In this document: piece by piece, positions 1 through 9,150 of the stretch
Position numbering within the stretch: position 1 is the stretch's first letter
Layout of the letters: each line of letters opens with the position of its first letter
Origin: an uncultured Vibrio sp.
GTDB lineage: Bacteria; Pseudomonadota; Gammaproteobacteria; Enterobacterales; Vibrionaceae
Assembly: GCA_947504195.1 (NCBI GenBank)
Contig: CANNGN010000018.1
Location: forward strand, 1 to 52,290
Direction: 5' to 3'
DNA: 52,290 bases
The notes under the pieces: generated by a model
What the model was told of the DNA's origin: nothing
The model's database searches: none
Seen by the model: the letters and a program-made list of their open reading frames with translations, nothing else
Translations under genes and position numbers: made by a program

Positions 1-74
1 GACACTAGCTCAGTTGGTAGAGCGCAACCTTGCCAAGGTTGAGGTCACGAGTTCGAACCTCGTGTGTCGCTCCA
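1..74 (+). tRNA. tRNA-Gly (GCC), 5' end cut by window edge
   Basis: The anticodon loop TTGCCAA at about 31-37 gives anticodon GCC (glycine). The T arm (ACGAG, TTCGAAC, CTCGT) and a genomically encoded CCA end are present. The 3' acceptor strand GTGTCGC needs a 5' partner GCGACAC, but the window begins at GACAC, so the first two bases are missing. The neighbouring tRNA suggests a multi-tRNA transcript. Confidence 0.95.
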
Positions 75-123
75 ATTTTCAAAAAACATTATTGTCGGCA
101 TTACCAAGGACAATAATTACGGA

Positions 124-200
<77 letters not shown>

Positions 201-725
201 ATTTCTTATAGAAACAATTCAACAGAATATTCACGCTCTTTGTCCTCATATTCAATCAGTATTACTTCAACGCATATTAATAATTATTAATTGAGTTACT
301 GTATTACGTTCTTATTATATCCATATTCGTCACACCCCTGATAGATAAAGGGATAGAGCTTTTGTAATATTTGTAATCAACAGAGTTATCCACAAAAAAA
401 ATCTGTGGATAACTCTGTTTATAATCTGTATTTTAGATAACTTGTGATCTGCGTAACAAAAGATCGTACAGGTAATTAAATCTTGATCTGAACACGTAAA
501 AAATCATAACCTGTTGCTTTTTATGACTTTTTTTATTTTTTGTGATTTCTATCTAGATCTAAACGGGATCGTTTGTCAATAGTTCTTTGATCTTTATATT
601 TAATTATTAATGTGGCTAACTTTTTTTAAGGCTCAGTGTTTTATCATTATTATGTACTTTGTCCACACGGCTGGTTTTTGGTAATGGCATTAAAGTAAAA
701 AGCACTTTTTCAGCCACATTCATAG
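201..725. other. Gene-free AT-rich interval, datA-like position
   Basis: About 525 bp with no convincing ORF. It contains two perfect, head-on DnaA boxes at 386-412, one-mismatch boxes near 612-620 (TGTGGCTAA) and 658-667 (TTGTCCACA), and six GATC sites at 446-592. In E. coli the DnaA-titrating locus datA lies between glycine tRNA genes and queG, which is the same gene context. Function as a DnaA-binding or DnaA-inactivating site is inference. No clear IHF site was found. Confidence 0.5.
379..419. repeat. Perfect inverted repeat of two DnaA boxes
   Basis: The arm AACAGAGTTATCCACA (379-394) and its exact reverse complement (404-419) are separated by nine A-rich bases. Each arm holds the consensus DnaA box TTATCCACA (386-394, and reversed at 404-412). 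The extended form CAGAGTTATCCACA resembles the R4 box of E. coli oriC. The AT-rich stem with no T tract after it argues against a normal terminator for the tRNA genes, although the hairpin could form in RNA. Confidence 0.85.
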
Positions 726-1841
726 CTACGCATCTCTAGGTAGGCCTTTCTCAATAATTCTAATTAGCCGGAGGTGTTTTCCATTTCTGTTGTTCTCCGT
801 TTCATGGAGTTGATGGAGTGCCCAGCGAATGTGTTCATCAATAAGTTCGTTTATTCCCAGTCTTTGTTTTAACGCATTTATGCTACGTTCAGAACTTGGC
901 CCATTTCCGATTGCGATGGCAATATTGCGCAACCACTGATTATGGCCGATTCGGCGAATTGGCGAGCCTTGTAACTGGTTTAAGAACGTCTCTTCATCCC
1001 ACATAAATAGATCGACTAAATCCGGTGTATTAAAAATAGCGCGACGTTTAAAGTCATCTTGCTTCGTTAATGGAGCATCTCGATTCCAAGGACAGACTAG
1101 TTGGCAATCATCACAGCCGTAAATGCGGTTTCCTATCGCCTTACGATACTCCTCGGGAATTGAACCCGAATATTCGATAGTAAGATAAGAGATGCACTTT
1201 CTTGAATCGACGACACCTTCTGCGACGATAGCTCCCGTAGGGCAAGATGTAATGCATGCTGTGCACTTTCCACATTGGTTAGTACTTGGTTCATCAATGG
1301 GTAATGGAATATTTACCATCAACTCCCCAAGAAAAAACCAAGATCCGGCTTCTTGGTCGAGTATCAAGGAGTGTTTCCCAGTCCATCCCAATCCTGCACG
1401 TTGAGCTAAAGGACGCTCCAAAACGGGCGCAGAATCAACGAATGGGCGACAGTTAAGTTCGGAATATTCTTCTTGGATTTTATTTCCAAGTTTTTTTAGC
1501 TGATTTCTAACCAGTTTGTGGTAATCACGCCCCAAAGAATAACGACTGATATAGGCGTGGGAAGGAGTATTTAGTGTACTTGCAAAACGGGCCTGAGGTG
1601 GAAGGTATTGCATTCGTGCGCTAATCACTCTAATAGTGCCAGGCAGGAGCTCTCCGGGACGTGCACGCATCATGCCGTGACGAGCCATCCAATCCATCTC
1701 GCCGTGATAACCTGAATCTAACCAGTGTTGTAATTCAGCTTCATGCTCGTTTAAATCAATATCACTGATCCCGACTTTGTCGAATCCGAGTTCTTTAGCC
1801 CAAATCTTTATTTTGTCTGCTAATTCCTGATAATTGATCAT
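726..1841 (-). CDS. queG: Epoxyqueuosine reductase QueG
   Basis: This enzyme catalyses the last step of queuosine synthesis, the cobalamin-dependent reduction of epoxyqueuosine in tRNA to queuosine, in the cytoplasm. The 371-residue protein matches the family length. Two [4Fe-4S] sets are visible: C190, C193, C196 with C250, and C200 with C243, C246 and probably C216. The expected catalytic aspartate sits in VDSAPVLER (D136). The C-terminal third is helical and HEAT-like. The gene is transcribed away from tsaE across a 200-bp divergent gap. In E. coli nnr lies between queG and tsaE; it is not there in this window. Confidence 0.97.
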   Translation of the reverse strand: MINYQELADKIKIWAKELGFDKVGISDIDLNEHEAELQHWLDSGYHGEMDWMARHGMMRARPGELLPGTIRVISARMQYLPPQARFASTLNTPSHAYISRYSLGRDYHKLVRNQLKKLGNKIQEEYSELNCRPFVDSAPVLERPLAQRAGLGWTGKHSLILDQEAGSWFFLGELMVNIPLPIDEPSTNQCGKCTACITSCPTGAIVAEGVVDSRKCISYLTIEYSGSIPEEYRKAIGNRIYGCDDCQLVCPWNRDAPLTKQDDFKRRAIFNTPDLVDLFMWDEETFLNQLQGSPIRRIGHNQWLRNIAIAIGNGPSSERSINALKQRLGINELIDEHIRWALHQLHETENNRNGKHLRLIRIIEKGLPRDA

Positions 1842-2046
1842 GTGACGATCTTAATACTCTCGGATTAAAAAAGGGTGCGAATATTATCGGATATTTATAC
1901 TAGGATCTAGGTAAAGCCGTTTATGATCCTCGATAACAGATAAATATTTGTAAATTTTCTTTGCCTTTGTACAAGAATGCTTGTGCTGATGATCGAACCC
2001 AGTTTACTATTTCGCCTCTTTAGTTTGTAGTAGAGAGTTTTATTTG

Positions 2047-2508
2047 ATGACCAGTAAATCCATATTCCTTAAAGATGAAGAAGCCACCATCGAATTAGGC
2101 AATGCACTGGCTGGTTTGTGTACACAAAGTACCACCTTGTATCTTTATGGCGATCTAGGGGCAGGAAAAACTACCTTTAGTCGTGGTTTTATTAGAAGGT
2201 TAGGTCATCAGGGCAATGTTAAAAGTCCAACTTATACTATAGTTGAACCTTATCAATTAGAGTCTTGGGAAGTGTATCATTTCGACCTTTATCGGTTATC
2301 TGATCCTGAAGAGCTAGAATTTATGGGTGTTCGTGATTACTTTTCTCCCCAGTCTATTTGTATTGTCGAATGGCCTGAAAAAGGGGAAGGCGTTCTTCCT
2401 TTGCCAGATCTTGATATTATAATTCGTTACCGCGACCAACAGAGAGTCGCTGAATTAACCGCACACAGTGCCTATGGGAAAGTCTTATTGTGTCAGTTGA
2501 CGTTATGA
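2047..2508 (+). CDS. tsaE: tRNA t6A synthesis ATPase TsaE
   Basis: TsaE is the ATPase partner of TsaB and TsaD in making threonylcarbamoyl-adenosine at position 37 of ANN-decoding tRNAs. The P-loop GDLGAGKT is at residues 35-42, followed by the family motif SPTYTIVEPY and later HFDLYRL. About 153 residues, the normal size. An in-frame TTG lies just upstream at 2044, but ATG 2047 is preferred. The stop overlaps the amiB start as ATGA, implying translational coupling in tsaE-amiB-mutL-miaA. Confidence 0.95.
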   Translation: MTSKSIFLKDEEATIELGNALAGLCTQSTTLYLYGDLGAGKTTFSRGFIRRLGHQGNVKSPTYTIVEPYQLESWEVYHFDLYRLSDPEELEFMGVRDYFSPQSICIVEWPEKGEGVLPLPDLDIIIRYRDQQRVAELTAHSAYGKVLLCQLTL

Positions 2509-4466
2509 AAAATTTTAAACAAATAATCTCCAGTTTTACTCTGTTCATTCTTATATTGGCTTGCATGCCTTCTTTTTCTGCGAGCGCAAACACTTTAAAA
2601 GGCGTTCGAGTATGGCCAGCGCCAGATGAAACTCGTGTAGTGATCGACCTTAATAATGAATCTCACTACAGTTATTTTTCGCTATCAAATCCACAACGTT
2701 TAGTCGTCGATATTTTAGATATATCCAATAAAGTTAAATTACCAATTGATACCGCTAAGAGTCCGATTTTAAAAAAAATTCGCCTTAGCACCCCAAAAGA
2801 TGATACTTCGCTCCGTTTGGTATTTGATTTAACTAAACCCGCTGAAACCGAAGTGTTTAAGCTGGCTCCAACACCAAATGGTGAGTATGGGCACCGTTTA
2901 GTGATTGATATCGCGCACCCAAACAAAAACTCAAACGATAAAGTATCTAGCACCGTATCATCAGCCAATACGACTAATTCGAACAGTGTCGCTAGAGATG
3001 CGTCTCAGTATATTGGACAAGATGATGTAATCGTGGCTATTGATGCAGGTCATGGTGGTGAAGATCCTGGCTCAATTGGCCCTGGTGGAAACTACGAAAA
3101 AAATGCCACTTTAGCTATTTCAAAGAAACTTGCTGCCAAATTGAATGCAATTTCTGGCGTGAAAGCGGTATTAACTCGGACCGGGGACTACTTCGTTCGG
3201 TTAAATAAGCGATCAGATATTGCTCGAAAAAATAAAGCACATTTACTCGTTTCCATTCACGCTGACGCATTTGAAACACCGCAACCTCGTGGGGCTTCAG
3301 TATTTGTATTGAATACTCGTCGTGCGAATACGGAAATATCTAAGTGGGTTGAAAATCATGAACGCCAATCGGAGTTACTAGGCGGAGCGGGGCAGGTTCT
3401 GGCTAAAAACAATAGCGACCCTAATGTAAGTCAAACATTATTGGATCTTCAATTTAGCCATTCACAAAAAGAAGGTTACAAATTAGCTAAAGACATTTTG
3501 TCGGAAATTGGGAAAGTGGCATATTTGCATAAAAAGAGCCCGGTAAATGCCAGTCTAGCGGTTCTTAAGTCTCCTGATATTCCTTCAGTTCTTGTTGAAA
3601 CTGGGTTTATCTCTAATCCAAAAGAAGAAAAGTTACTCTTTAGCCGTCTTCATCAGGATAAACTTGCCAACTCAATGACAAAGGCGATAGTCCAATATTT
3701 TGATGATAACCCACCGGAAGGGACGTTGTTTGCCGCACGTAAAAAAGCGACAAAACATGTGGTCAAATCGGGTGAATCATTGTCGATAGTGGCTAAGCGT
3801 TACGGAACGAGCGTTGATCGATTACTTGAAACCAACAAATTGAAGTCAACGACGTTACGAGTTGGGCAAGTATTGCTTGTTGGTGGCACATCATCTCCTT
3901 CTATTTCGACGCCAAATAGTCAAGTCATTGAAAATAAAGTGATAATCCACACAGTCAAGCCTGGTGAATACCTTGGTCAACTTGCGACTCGTTACAATGT
4001 TAGTGTCACCTCGATCAAACAACAGAACAAATTGAAATCGTCAGTATTAAAAGTGGGTCAAAAACTAAAAATAACCACAAAAGTAAGCAGGATAGTTACA
4101 CAGAAAAAGCCTGTGAATATTGCACCTGTGAAAACAACTAAAGTGGTAACCCACTCGGTTAAGCCTGGAGAGTACCTTGGTCAACTCGCGACTCGTTATG
4201 ATGTAAGTGTTGCGTCGATTAAGCAACAGAATAAGCTGAAGTCTTCGGTACTGAAAGTCGGCCAAAAGCTGAAAATAACGACAAATAAAGGCGTTGTAAC
4301 ACCATCAAAACCAGCACCATTACGAAAATATAAAGTGCGCCGTGGGGACTTTCTTAGCAAAATCGCAAGTCGATTTAATGTCAGTGTGAATTCATTGCGA
4401 GCAACGAATAAGCTCAGAACTGACCGATTACTTGTCGACCAAGTGCTACTTATTCCGGAAAAATAA
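2505..4466 (+). CDS. amiB: N-acetylmuramoyl-L-alanine amidase AmiB, four LysM repeats
   Basis: A periplasmic peptidoglycan amidase that splits septal murein during cell separation and is normally activated by EnvC. From ATG 2505 it has 653 residues: a signal peptide to about 29, an AMIN domain (about 31-130), an Amidase_3 domain with zinc and catalytic residues H183 (AGHGG), E198, H252 (SIHAD) and E365 (VETGFISN), then four LysM domains at about 417-459, 482-526, 547-591 and 608-652. E. coli AmiB is much shorter (about 445 residues) with one LysM. The two middle LysM units are almost identical in protein. An upstream in-frame GTG at 2490 would spoil the signal peptide, so the ATG overlapping the tsaE stop is chosen. 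Confidence 0.95.
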   Translation: MKNFKQIISSFTLFILILACMPSFSASANTLKGVRVWPAPDETRVVIDLNNESHYSYFSLSNPQRLVVDILDISNKVKLPIDTAKSPILKKIRLSTPKDDTSLRLVFDLTKPAETEVFKLAPTPNGEYGHRLVIDIAHPNKNSNDKVSSTVSSANTTNSNSVARDASQYIGQDDVIVAIDAGHGGEDPGSIGPGGNYEKNATLAISKKLAAKLNAISGVKAVLTRTGDYFVRLNKRSDIARKNKAHLLVSIHADAFETPQPRGASVFVLNTRRANTEISKWVENHERQSELLGGAGQVLAKNNSDPNVSQTLLDLQFSHSQKEGYKLAKDILSEIGKVAYLHKKSPVNASLAVLKSPDIPSVLVETGFISNPKEEKLLFSRLHQDKLANSMTKAIVQYFDDNPPEGTLFAARKKATKHVVKSGESLSIVAKRYGTSVDRLLETNKLKSTTLRVGQVLLVGGTSSPSISTPNSQVIENKVIIHTVKPGEYLGQLATRYNVSVTSIKQQNKLKSSVLKVGQKLKITTKVSRIVTQKKPVNIAPVKTTKVVTHSVKPGEYLGQLATRYDVSVASIKQQNKLKSSVLKVGQKLKITTNKGVVTPSKPAPLRKYKVRRGDFLSKIASRFNVSVNSLRATNKLRTDRLLVDQVLLIPEK

Positions 4467-6389
4467 ATGATGCCCATACAGATATTACCTGCTCGATTAG
4501 CAAACCAAATAGCCGCAGGTGAAGTGGTCGAGCGACCCGCATCTGTCGTCAAAGAATTAGTTGAAAATAGCCTCGACTCTGGTGCTACACGTATCGATAT
4601 TGATATCGAAAAAGGTGGTGTAAAGCTGATACGTGTTAGGGATAACGGGTCTGGAATCGCCAAAGATGAATTAACACTCGCATTAAGTCGTCATGCAACC
4701 TCGAAAATTCATACGCTCGATGATCTTGAAGCCATCGTTAGTTTAGGATTTCGTGGGGAAGCGCTTGCCAGTATAAGTTCAGTCTCTAGACTCACTTTAA
4801 CTTCAAGGACGCCGACTCAAGAACAAGCGTGGTTAGCGTATTGTGAAGGTCGTGACATGGATGTGAGCCTAAAACCAACGGCACATCCTATTGGTACCAC
4901 CATTGAAGTTCTCGATCTGTTCTTTAACACACCGGCACGCCGAAAGTTCCTGCGTACTGAAAAAACCGAATTCAGCCATATTGATGAGTTGTTAAAGCGA
5001 ATTGCGTTAAGTCGATTTGATGTGTCGATTACATTACGCCACAACGGATCAGTAGTACGGCAATATCGAGCAAGTACAACTGATGCGCAAATCGAGAAGA
5101 GAATCGCAACCGCTTGTGGTACGCAATTTGTTCGTCATATGCTCAAAGTCGAGCTCGAACACCAAGGGTTAAAGTTGCATGGTTGGATTGTTGATCCTCA
5201 CGGAGCTCGCCAGCAGAGCGATTGGCAATACTGTTATGTGAATGGGCGAATGATGAAAGATAAACTCATCAATCACGCGATTCGTCAAAGTTACGAAAAT
5301 AGCCTTCGTCCCGACCAGTATCCGGCATACGTGATTTATATTGAGATCGATCCTCATCACGTCGATGTTAATGTGCACCCAGCAAAACACGAAGTGCGAT
5401 TCCACCAGGCGAGACTTGTTCACGATTTTATTTATCAAGCATTAACGAGTGCGCTAGCGGAAGCTGAGTATATCGAGCAACCCGCTCAGAATGAGGCGGC
5501 ATTTCACTACTCAAACGACGACGCATCATCATCTCAACCAACGACAGAGTTAGACAATACGCCGACTTACCCTCGACAAGCTAAGCGTGAATTTACTGAT
5601 CATATCGCAGAGGGAAACCGCAAGCCTCGCTCGCCAGAGCTAAAAGATAAAAATCAGTACCGCTATCAACCCGAAAAAGCACCAAGCCAGAAACAAGTGA
5701 GTGCCTATAAGGCATTGATGCAGACTGAAGTTGATGACGTGGTTGCAAAGCCGTTAGTATTGCCTTCGACTGGATCAAACTCGACGGCTGCGAATCACGA
5801 ACCTTGCAAAGGTAGTGCACCAATTACCGAGATTGGAAAAGCGGTGACTATCGTCGAGGGTTGTTTTTTACTCGTTCAATCGACCCCGAACCCTTGCTTG
5901 ATTTCCCTTCATCGAGCTCAGTGGCTAAGGACAAGGAAGCAACTAGATTCAACCAAACAGGATCTTCTGTCTCAGCCTTTGCTTATTCCATTGACCTTTA
6001 CGGTTACTGAGGAAGAACGGAAGGTTTTTGATCAGCTTATAGAGTCATGTTCTCACTTAGGTATTGAGATTACGTTGCGACCAAGTCGAAAAGTGATGGT
6101 GATGAGTGTTCCTCAACCATTACGCCAACAAAATTTACAAAAGCTGTTACCAAACCTGATCTCCTACGCGGCTTCTCAGGTACTTACTCAGTCAGAGCAA
6201 CATATCGATTTGTTGGCGGATTGGCTGACAAATCATATTGTTGCTGAACAAAGCACGTATACTTTATCAGAAGCCATTCAACTTATTGCGGAACTTGAAC
6301 AGCTTTGGGAGGGTCTATTACCATTAGATGATCTTAAGCTTATTCGACAAGTTGATTTTTCATCGACCATAACGGCATTACATTCATGA
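4467..6389 (+). CDS. mutL: DNA mismatch repair protein MutL
   Basis: MutL couples MutS mismatch recognition to MutH incision and UvrD unwinding. The N-terminal GHKL ATPase motifs are clear: ENSLDSGA, DNGSGI and GFRGEALASI within the first 100 residues. A polar, variable linker (about 330-440) leads to the C-terminal dimerisation domain. 640 residues, typical. Two adjacent ATGs (4467, 4470) directly follow the amiB stop. The E. coli protein begins MPIQ, which favours the second. The end overlaps miaA by 4 bp. Confidence 0.97.
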   Translation: MMPIQILPARLANQIAAGEVVERPASVVKELVENSLDSGATRIDIDIEKGGVKLIRVRDNGSGIAKDELTLALSRHATSKIHTLDDLEAIVSLGFRGEALASISSVSRLTLTSRTPTQEQAWLAYCEGRDMDVSLKPTAHPIGTTIEVLDLFFNTPARRKFLRTEKTEFSHIDELLKRIALSRFDVSITLRHNGSVVRQYRASTTDAQIEKRIATACGTQFVRHMLKVELEHQGLKLHGWIVDPHGARQQSDWQYCYVNGRMMKDKLINHAIRQSYENSLRPDQYPAYVIYIEIDPHHVDVNVHPAKHEVRFHQARLVHDFIYQALTSALAEAEYIEQPAQNEAAFHYSNDDASSSQPTTELDNTPTYPRQAKREFTDHIAEGNRKPRSPELKDKNQYRYQPEKAPSQKQVSAYKALMQTEVDDVVAKPLVLPSTGSNSTAANHEPCKGSAPITEIGKAVTIVEGCFLLVQSTPNPCLISLHRAQWLRTRKQLDSTKQDLLSQPLLIPLTFTVTEEERKVFDQLIESCSHLGIEITLRPSRKVMVMSVPQPLRQQNLQKLLPNLISYAASQVLTQSEQHIDLLADWLTNHIVAEQSTYTLSEAIQLIAELEQLWEGLLPLDDLKLIRQVDFSSTITALHS

Positions 6390-7318
6390 CTAAACCATTA
6401 CCACTTGCCATTTTTTTGATGGGCCCTACCGCTTCAGGAAAAACGGATTTGGCGATCCGGCTGCGACAGGCGTTCCCCGTAGACATTATTAGTGTTGATT
6501 CCGCGCTTATCTATAAAGGAATGGATATTGGTACTGCGAAACCAAGTCAGAAAGAGTTGGATTTAGCACCGCATCGGTTAATTAATATTCTTGATCCTAC
6601 CGAAGCTTATTCAGCGGCAGAATTTCGGCGAGACGCCTTGAAAGAGATGGAAGAGATTGTTGCAAAAGGGCGGATTCCATTGCTTGTTGGTGGAACGATG
6701 TTGTACTACAAAGCGCTATTGGAAGGCCTTTCACCTTTACCTAGCGCTGATGCGACGATTAGACAACAGATTGAGGAAGAAGCGTTAACTCATGGGTGGC
6801 AATATTTGCATGATGCATTAGCGGAAATTGATCCTATTTCGGCAAAGAGAATACACCCAAATGATCCGCAAAGGTTAACGCGTGCATTGGAAGTTTATCG
6901 AATTTCGGGTAAAACTCTTACTGAGTTAACTCAAGTGAAAGGCGAGGGGCTCCCTTATCGAGTCGAACAGTTTGCGATTGCTCCCAACGATCGCAAAGAG
7001 TTACATCGTCGTATTGAACTGCGATTTAACCGTATGATTGAGTCTGGATTTGTGAATGAAGTGAAGGATCTTCACAATCGAGGTGATCTTCACCCAGATT
7101 TACCTTCTATTCGCTGTGTTGGATATCGCCAAGTGTGGGATTATCTAGATGGAACGACTACTTTAGAAGATGCTGTTTTTCGCGGTGTGTGTGCCACTCG
7201 CCAGTTGGCCAAACGTCAAATTACATGGCTAAGAGGCTGGGATGAGTTGATGTGGCTCGATAGCGAGGATATCGATCAGGCATTTGAATTAGTGTCAAAA
7301 ACAATAGCCTCCAACTGA
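6386..7318 (+). CDS. miaA: tRNA dimethylallyltransferase MiaA
   Basis: MiaA transfers the dimethylallyl group to A37 of tRNAs reading UNN codons, the first step to ms2i6A. The 310-residue protein carries the P-loop GPTASGKT (residues 13-20), the DSALIYKGMDIGTAKP motif that recognises DMAPP and tRNA, and a C-terminal motif including RCVGYRQVW. Its ATG overlaps the mutL stop (ATGA). In E. coli promoters for hfq lie inside and after miaA. Confidence 0.97.
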   Translation: MTKPLPLAIFLMGPTASGKTDLAIRLRQAFPVDIISVDSALIYKGMDIGTAKPSQKELDLAPHRLINILDPTEAYSAAEFRRDALKEMEEIVAKGRIPLLVGGTMLYYKALLEGLSPLPSADATIRQQIEEEALTHGWQYLHDALAEIDPISAKRIHPNDPQRLTRALEVYRISGKTLTELTQVKGEGLPYRVEQFAIAPNDRKELHRRIELRFNRMIESGFVNEVKDLHNRGDLHPDLPSIRCVGYRQVWDYLDGTTTLEDAVFRGVCATRQLAKRQITWLRGWDELMWLDSEDIDQAFELVSKTIASN

Positions 7319-7328
7319 GATGGCTGTG

Positions 7329-7334
7329 TATAAT
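7329..7334 (+). promoter_or_regulatory. Possible -10 element of an hfq promoter
   Basis: A perfect TATAAT in TGTGTATAAT lies just after miaA, about 180 bp before hfq. No convincing -35 is visible 16-18 bp upstream. The 192-bp gap between miaA and hfq is otherwise AT-rich and empty, so an hfq promoter here is plausible. Confidence 0.4.
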
Positions 7335-7510
7335 AGCATTGCTTAAGTTAGGAATTTCGTAGGAGTTCTTTCATTTTTTTACCCCGTTGTTAATTTTTTA
7401 TACAACATTAGGGTAGTTTTAACTCGTGTTGTATAGTTGCAAATACGAACTAAACTCAAAGCACCAATAGCTAAATAAATTATTAAAAATACAAAATAAG
7501 GAAAATAAAA

Positions 7511-7768
7511 ATGGCTAAAGGACAATCTTTACAAGACCCATTCTTGAATGCACTACGTCGTGAGCGCATTCCTGTTTCAATTTACCTTGTGAACGGTATT
7601 AAGCTTCAAGGGCAAATCGAATCTTTTGATCAATTTGTGATCCTTTTGAAGAATACTGTGAGCCAAATGGTTTATAAGCATGCGATTTCTACCGTTGTGC
7701 CTGCTCGTGCGGTTAGTCATCATACAGCCGATCGCCCGCAAGAGCGTACAGAGAAATCAGAAGATTAA
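7511..7768 (+). CDS. hfq: RNA chaperone Hfq
   Basis: Hfq is the hexameric Sm-like RNA chaperone that pairs small RNAs with mRNAs. Sm1 and Sm2 motifs are present, including the invariant Q8, D9 and the YKHA motif of the uridine-binding face. The protein has 85 residues, shorter than the 102 of E. coli, mostly because the disordered tail (HHTADRPQERTEKSED) is short and acidic. A good AAGGAAA ribosome site precedes the ATG. hflX follows. Confidence 0.98.
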   Translation: MAKGQSLQDPFLNALRRERIPVSIYLVNGIKLQGQIESFDQFVILLKNTVSQMVYKHAISTVVPARAVSHHTADRPQERTEKSED

Positions 7769-7815
7769 GTTTTTGCATATAAGTATTAAACGTATGATAT
7801 TGAGGAGTTGGTTGC

Positions 7816-9105
7816 TTGTTTGACCGTTATGAAGCCGGTGAACGAGCCATACTTGTTCATATAAATTTTACGCAAGAATGTGAATGGGACGATCTGGCAG
7901 AGTGTCAGATGCTTGTCTCTTCTGCGGGTGTTGAAACGTTGCAAGTTGTTACGGGCAGTCGTCAAGCACCACATTCTAAATATTATGTTGGTGAAGGCAA
8001 AGCTCAAGAAATTGCCCAAGCAGTTCGTTATTCTGAAGCCGATGTGGTTATATTTAACCACGCACTTTCACCCGCTCAAGAGCGTAATTTAGAACAATTA
8101 TGTGAATGTCGAGTGATTGATCGTACTGGACTTATTCTGGATATTTTTGCTCAGCGAGCGCGTACTTATGAAGGTAAACTTCAAGTCGAGCTTGCTCAAT
8201 TAAGGCATCTTTCAACGCGATTAATTCGGGGCTGGACGCACTTAGAGAGGCAAAAAGGTGGAATCGGTCTACGTGGGCCTGGTGAAACTCAGCTCGAGAC
8301 AGACCGTCGTTTGTTGCGGGATCGTATCAAAGCGATATTGCGTCGACTTGCAAAAGTATCGAAGCAGCGTGAACAAGGACGACGAGCGCGAAATCGAGCG
8401 GAAATACCCACCATTTCCTTGGTGGGCTATACTAACGCAGGGAAATCTACACTATTTAATCAAATCACTGATGCCAACGTTTATGCCGCGGATCAACTGT
8501 TTGCGACACTCGATCCGACTTTACGAAAAATTGAGCTGGAAGATGTTGGACTAGCGATACTTGCAGATACCGTTGGTTTTATTCGCCATCTTCCCCATGA
8601 TTTAGTTGCCGCATTTAAGGCAACGTTACAAGAAACTCAAGAAGCTGACATTTTGTTACATGTTGTTGATGCCAGTGATGAGCGTTTTCGTGAGAATATG
8701 GACGCTGTAGATACGGTATTGTCTGAGATTGACGCCGGTGATGTTCCCGTATTGTTGGTGATGAATAAAATTGACAGCATGGATCATCAGGAACCTCGAG
8801 TGGAATATGATGATGAAGGGGTTCCAGTTTGTGTATGGGTGTCAGCAATGCAAGGCCTGGGCATGGAAGAATTATTCCAAGCTTTATCTAAGCGTCTTGC
8901 GGTACAAGTTGTAGAACATCAATTACGAATTCCTCCTGAGTATCAAGGTCGACTTCGTAGTTTATTTTACCAATCAATGGCAATTCAGCAGGAAGAATAT
9001 GACGACGAAGGTAATTTGTTAATTAATATTCGTATGCAGGAATCAGATTGGTATAAACTAGAGAAAAGAGAGAGCGTAGTTTTTCGTGACTTTATAGTTG
9101 CTTAA
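7816..9105 (+). CDS. hflX: Ribosome-associated GTPase HflX
   Basis: HflX is a GTPase that splits stalled 70S ribosomes under stress. The N-terminal HflX domain carries a glycine-rich motif (GGIGLRGPGETQLETDRR) before the coiled segment. The G domain follows with G1 GYTNAGKS near residue 205, G3 DTVGF and G4 NKID. 429 residues. The start is a TTG at 7816 with a TGAGGAG site 8 bp upstream. The resulting N-terminus (M)FDRYEAGE matches the E. coli protein. The gene lies 47 bp after hfq, probably in the same operon. Confidence 0.96.
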   Translation: MFDRYEAGERAILVHINFTQECEWDDLAECQMLVSSAGVETLQVVTGSRQAPHSKYYVGEGKAQEIAQAVRYSEADVVIFNHALSPAQERNLEQLCECRVIDRTGLILDIFAQRARTYEGKLQVELAQLRHLSTRLIRGWTHLERQKGGIGLRGPGETQLETDRRLLRDRIKAILRRLAKVSKQREQGRRARNRAEIPTISLVGYTNAGKSTLFNQITDANVYAADQLFATLDPTLRKIELEDVGLAILADTVGFIRHLPHDLVAAFKATLQETQEADILLHVVDASDERFRENMDAVDTVLSEIDAGDVPVLLVMNKIDSMDHQEPRVEYDDEGVPVCVWVSAMQGLGMEELFQALSKRLAVQVVEHQLRIPPEYQGRLRSLFYQSMAIQQEEYDDEGNLLINIRMQESDWYKLEKRESVVFRDFIVA

Positions 9106-9150
9106 AGGACTGCTAAATTAGAACGTCATAGCAAATGATGGAGATTACTG

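Noticed and set aside
371..391. IHF site (AATCAA..) beside the DnaA boxes
   Set aside because: The spacing to TTA is off by one base from the consensus, so it is not claimed.
379..419. Inverted repeat read as the terminator of the tRNA transcript
   Set aside because: The stem is AT-rich, no T tract follows on either side, and both arms are exact DnaA boxes, which is a better explanation.
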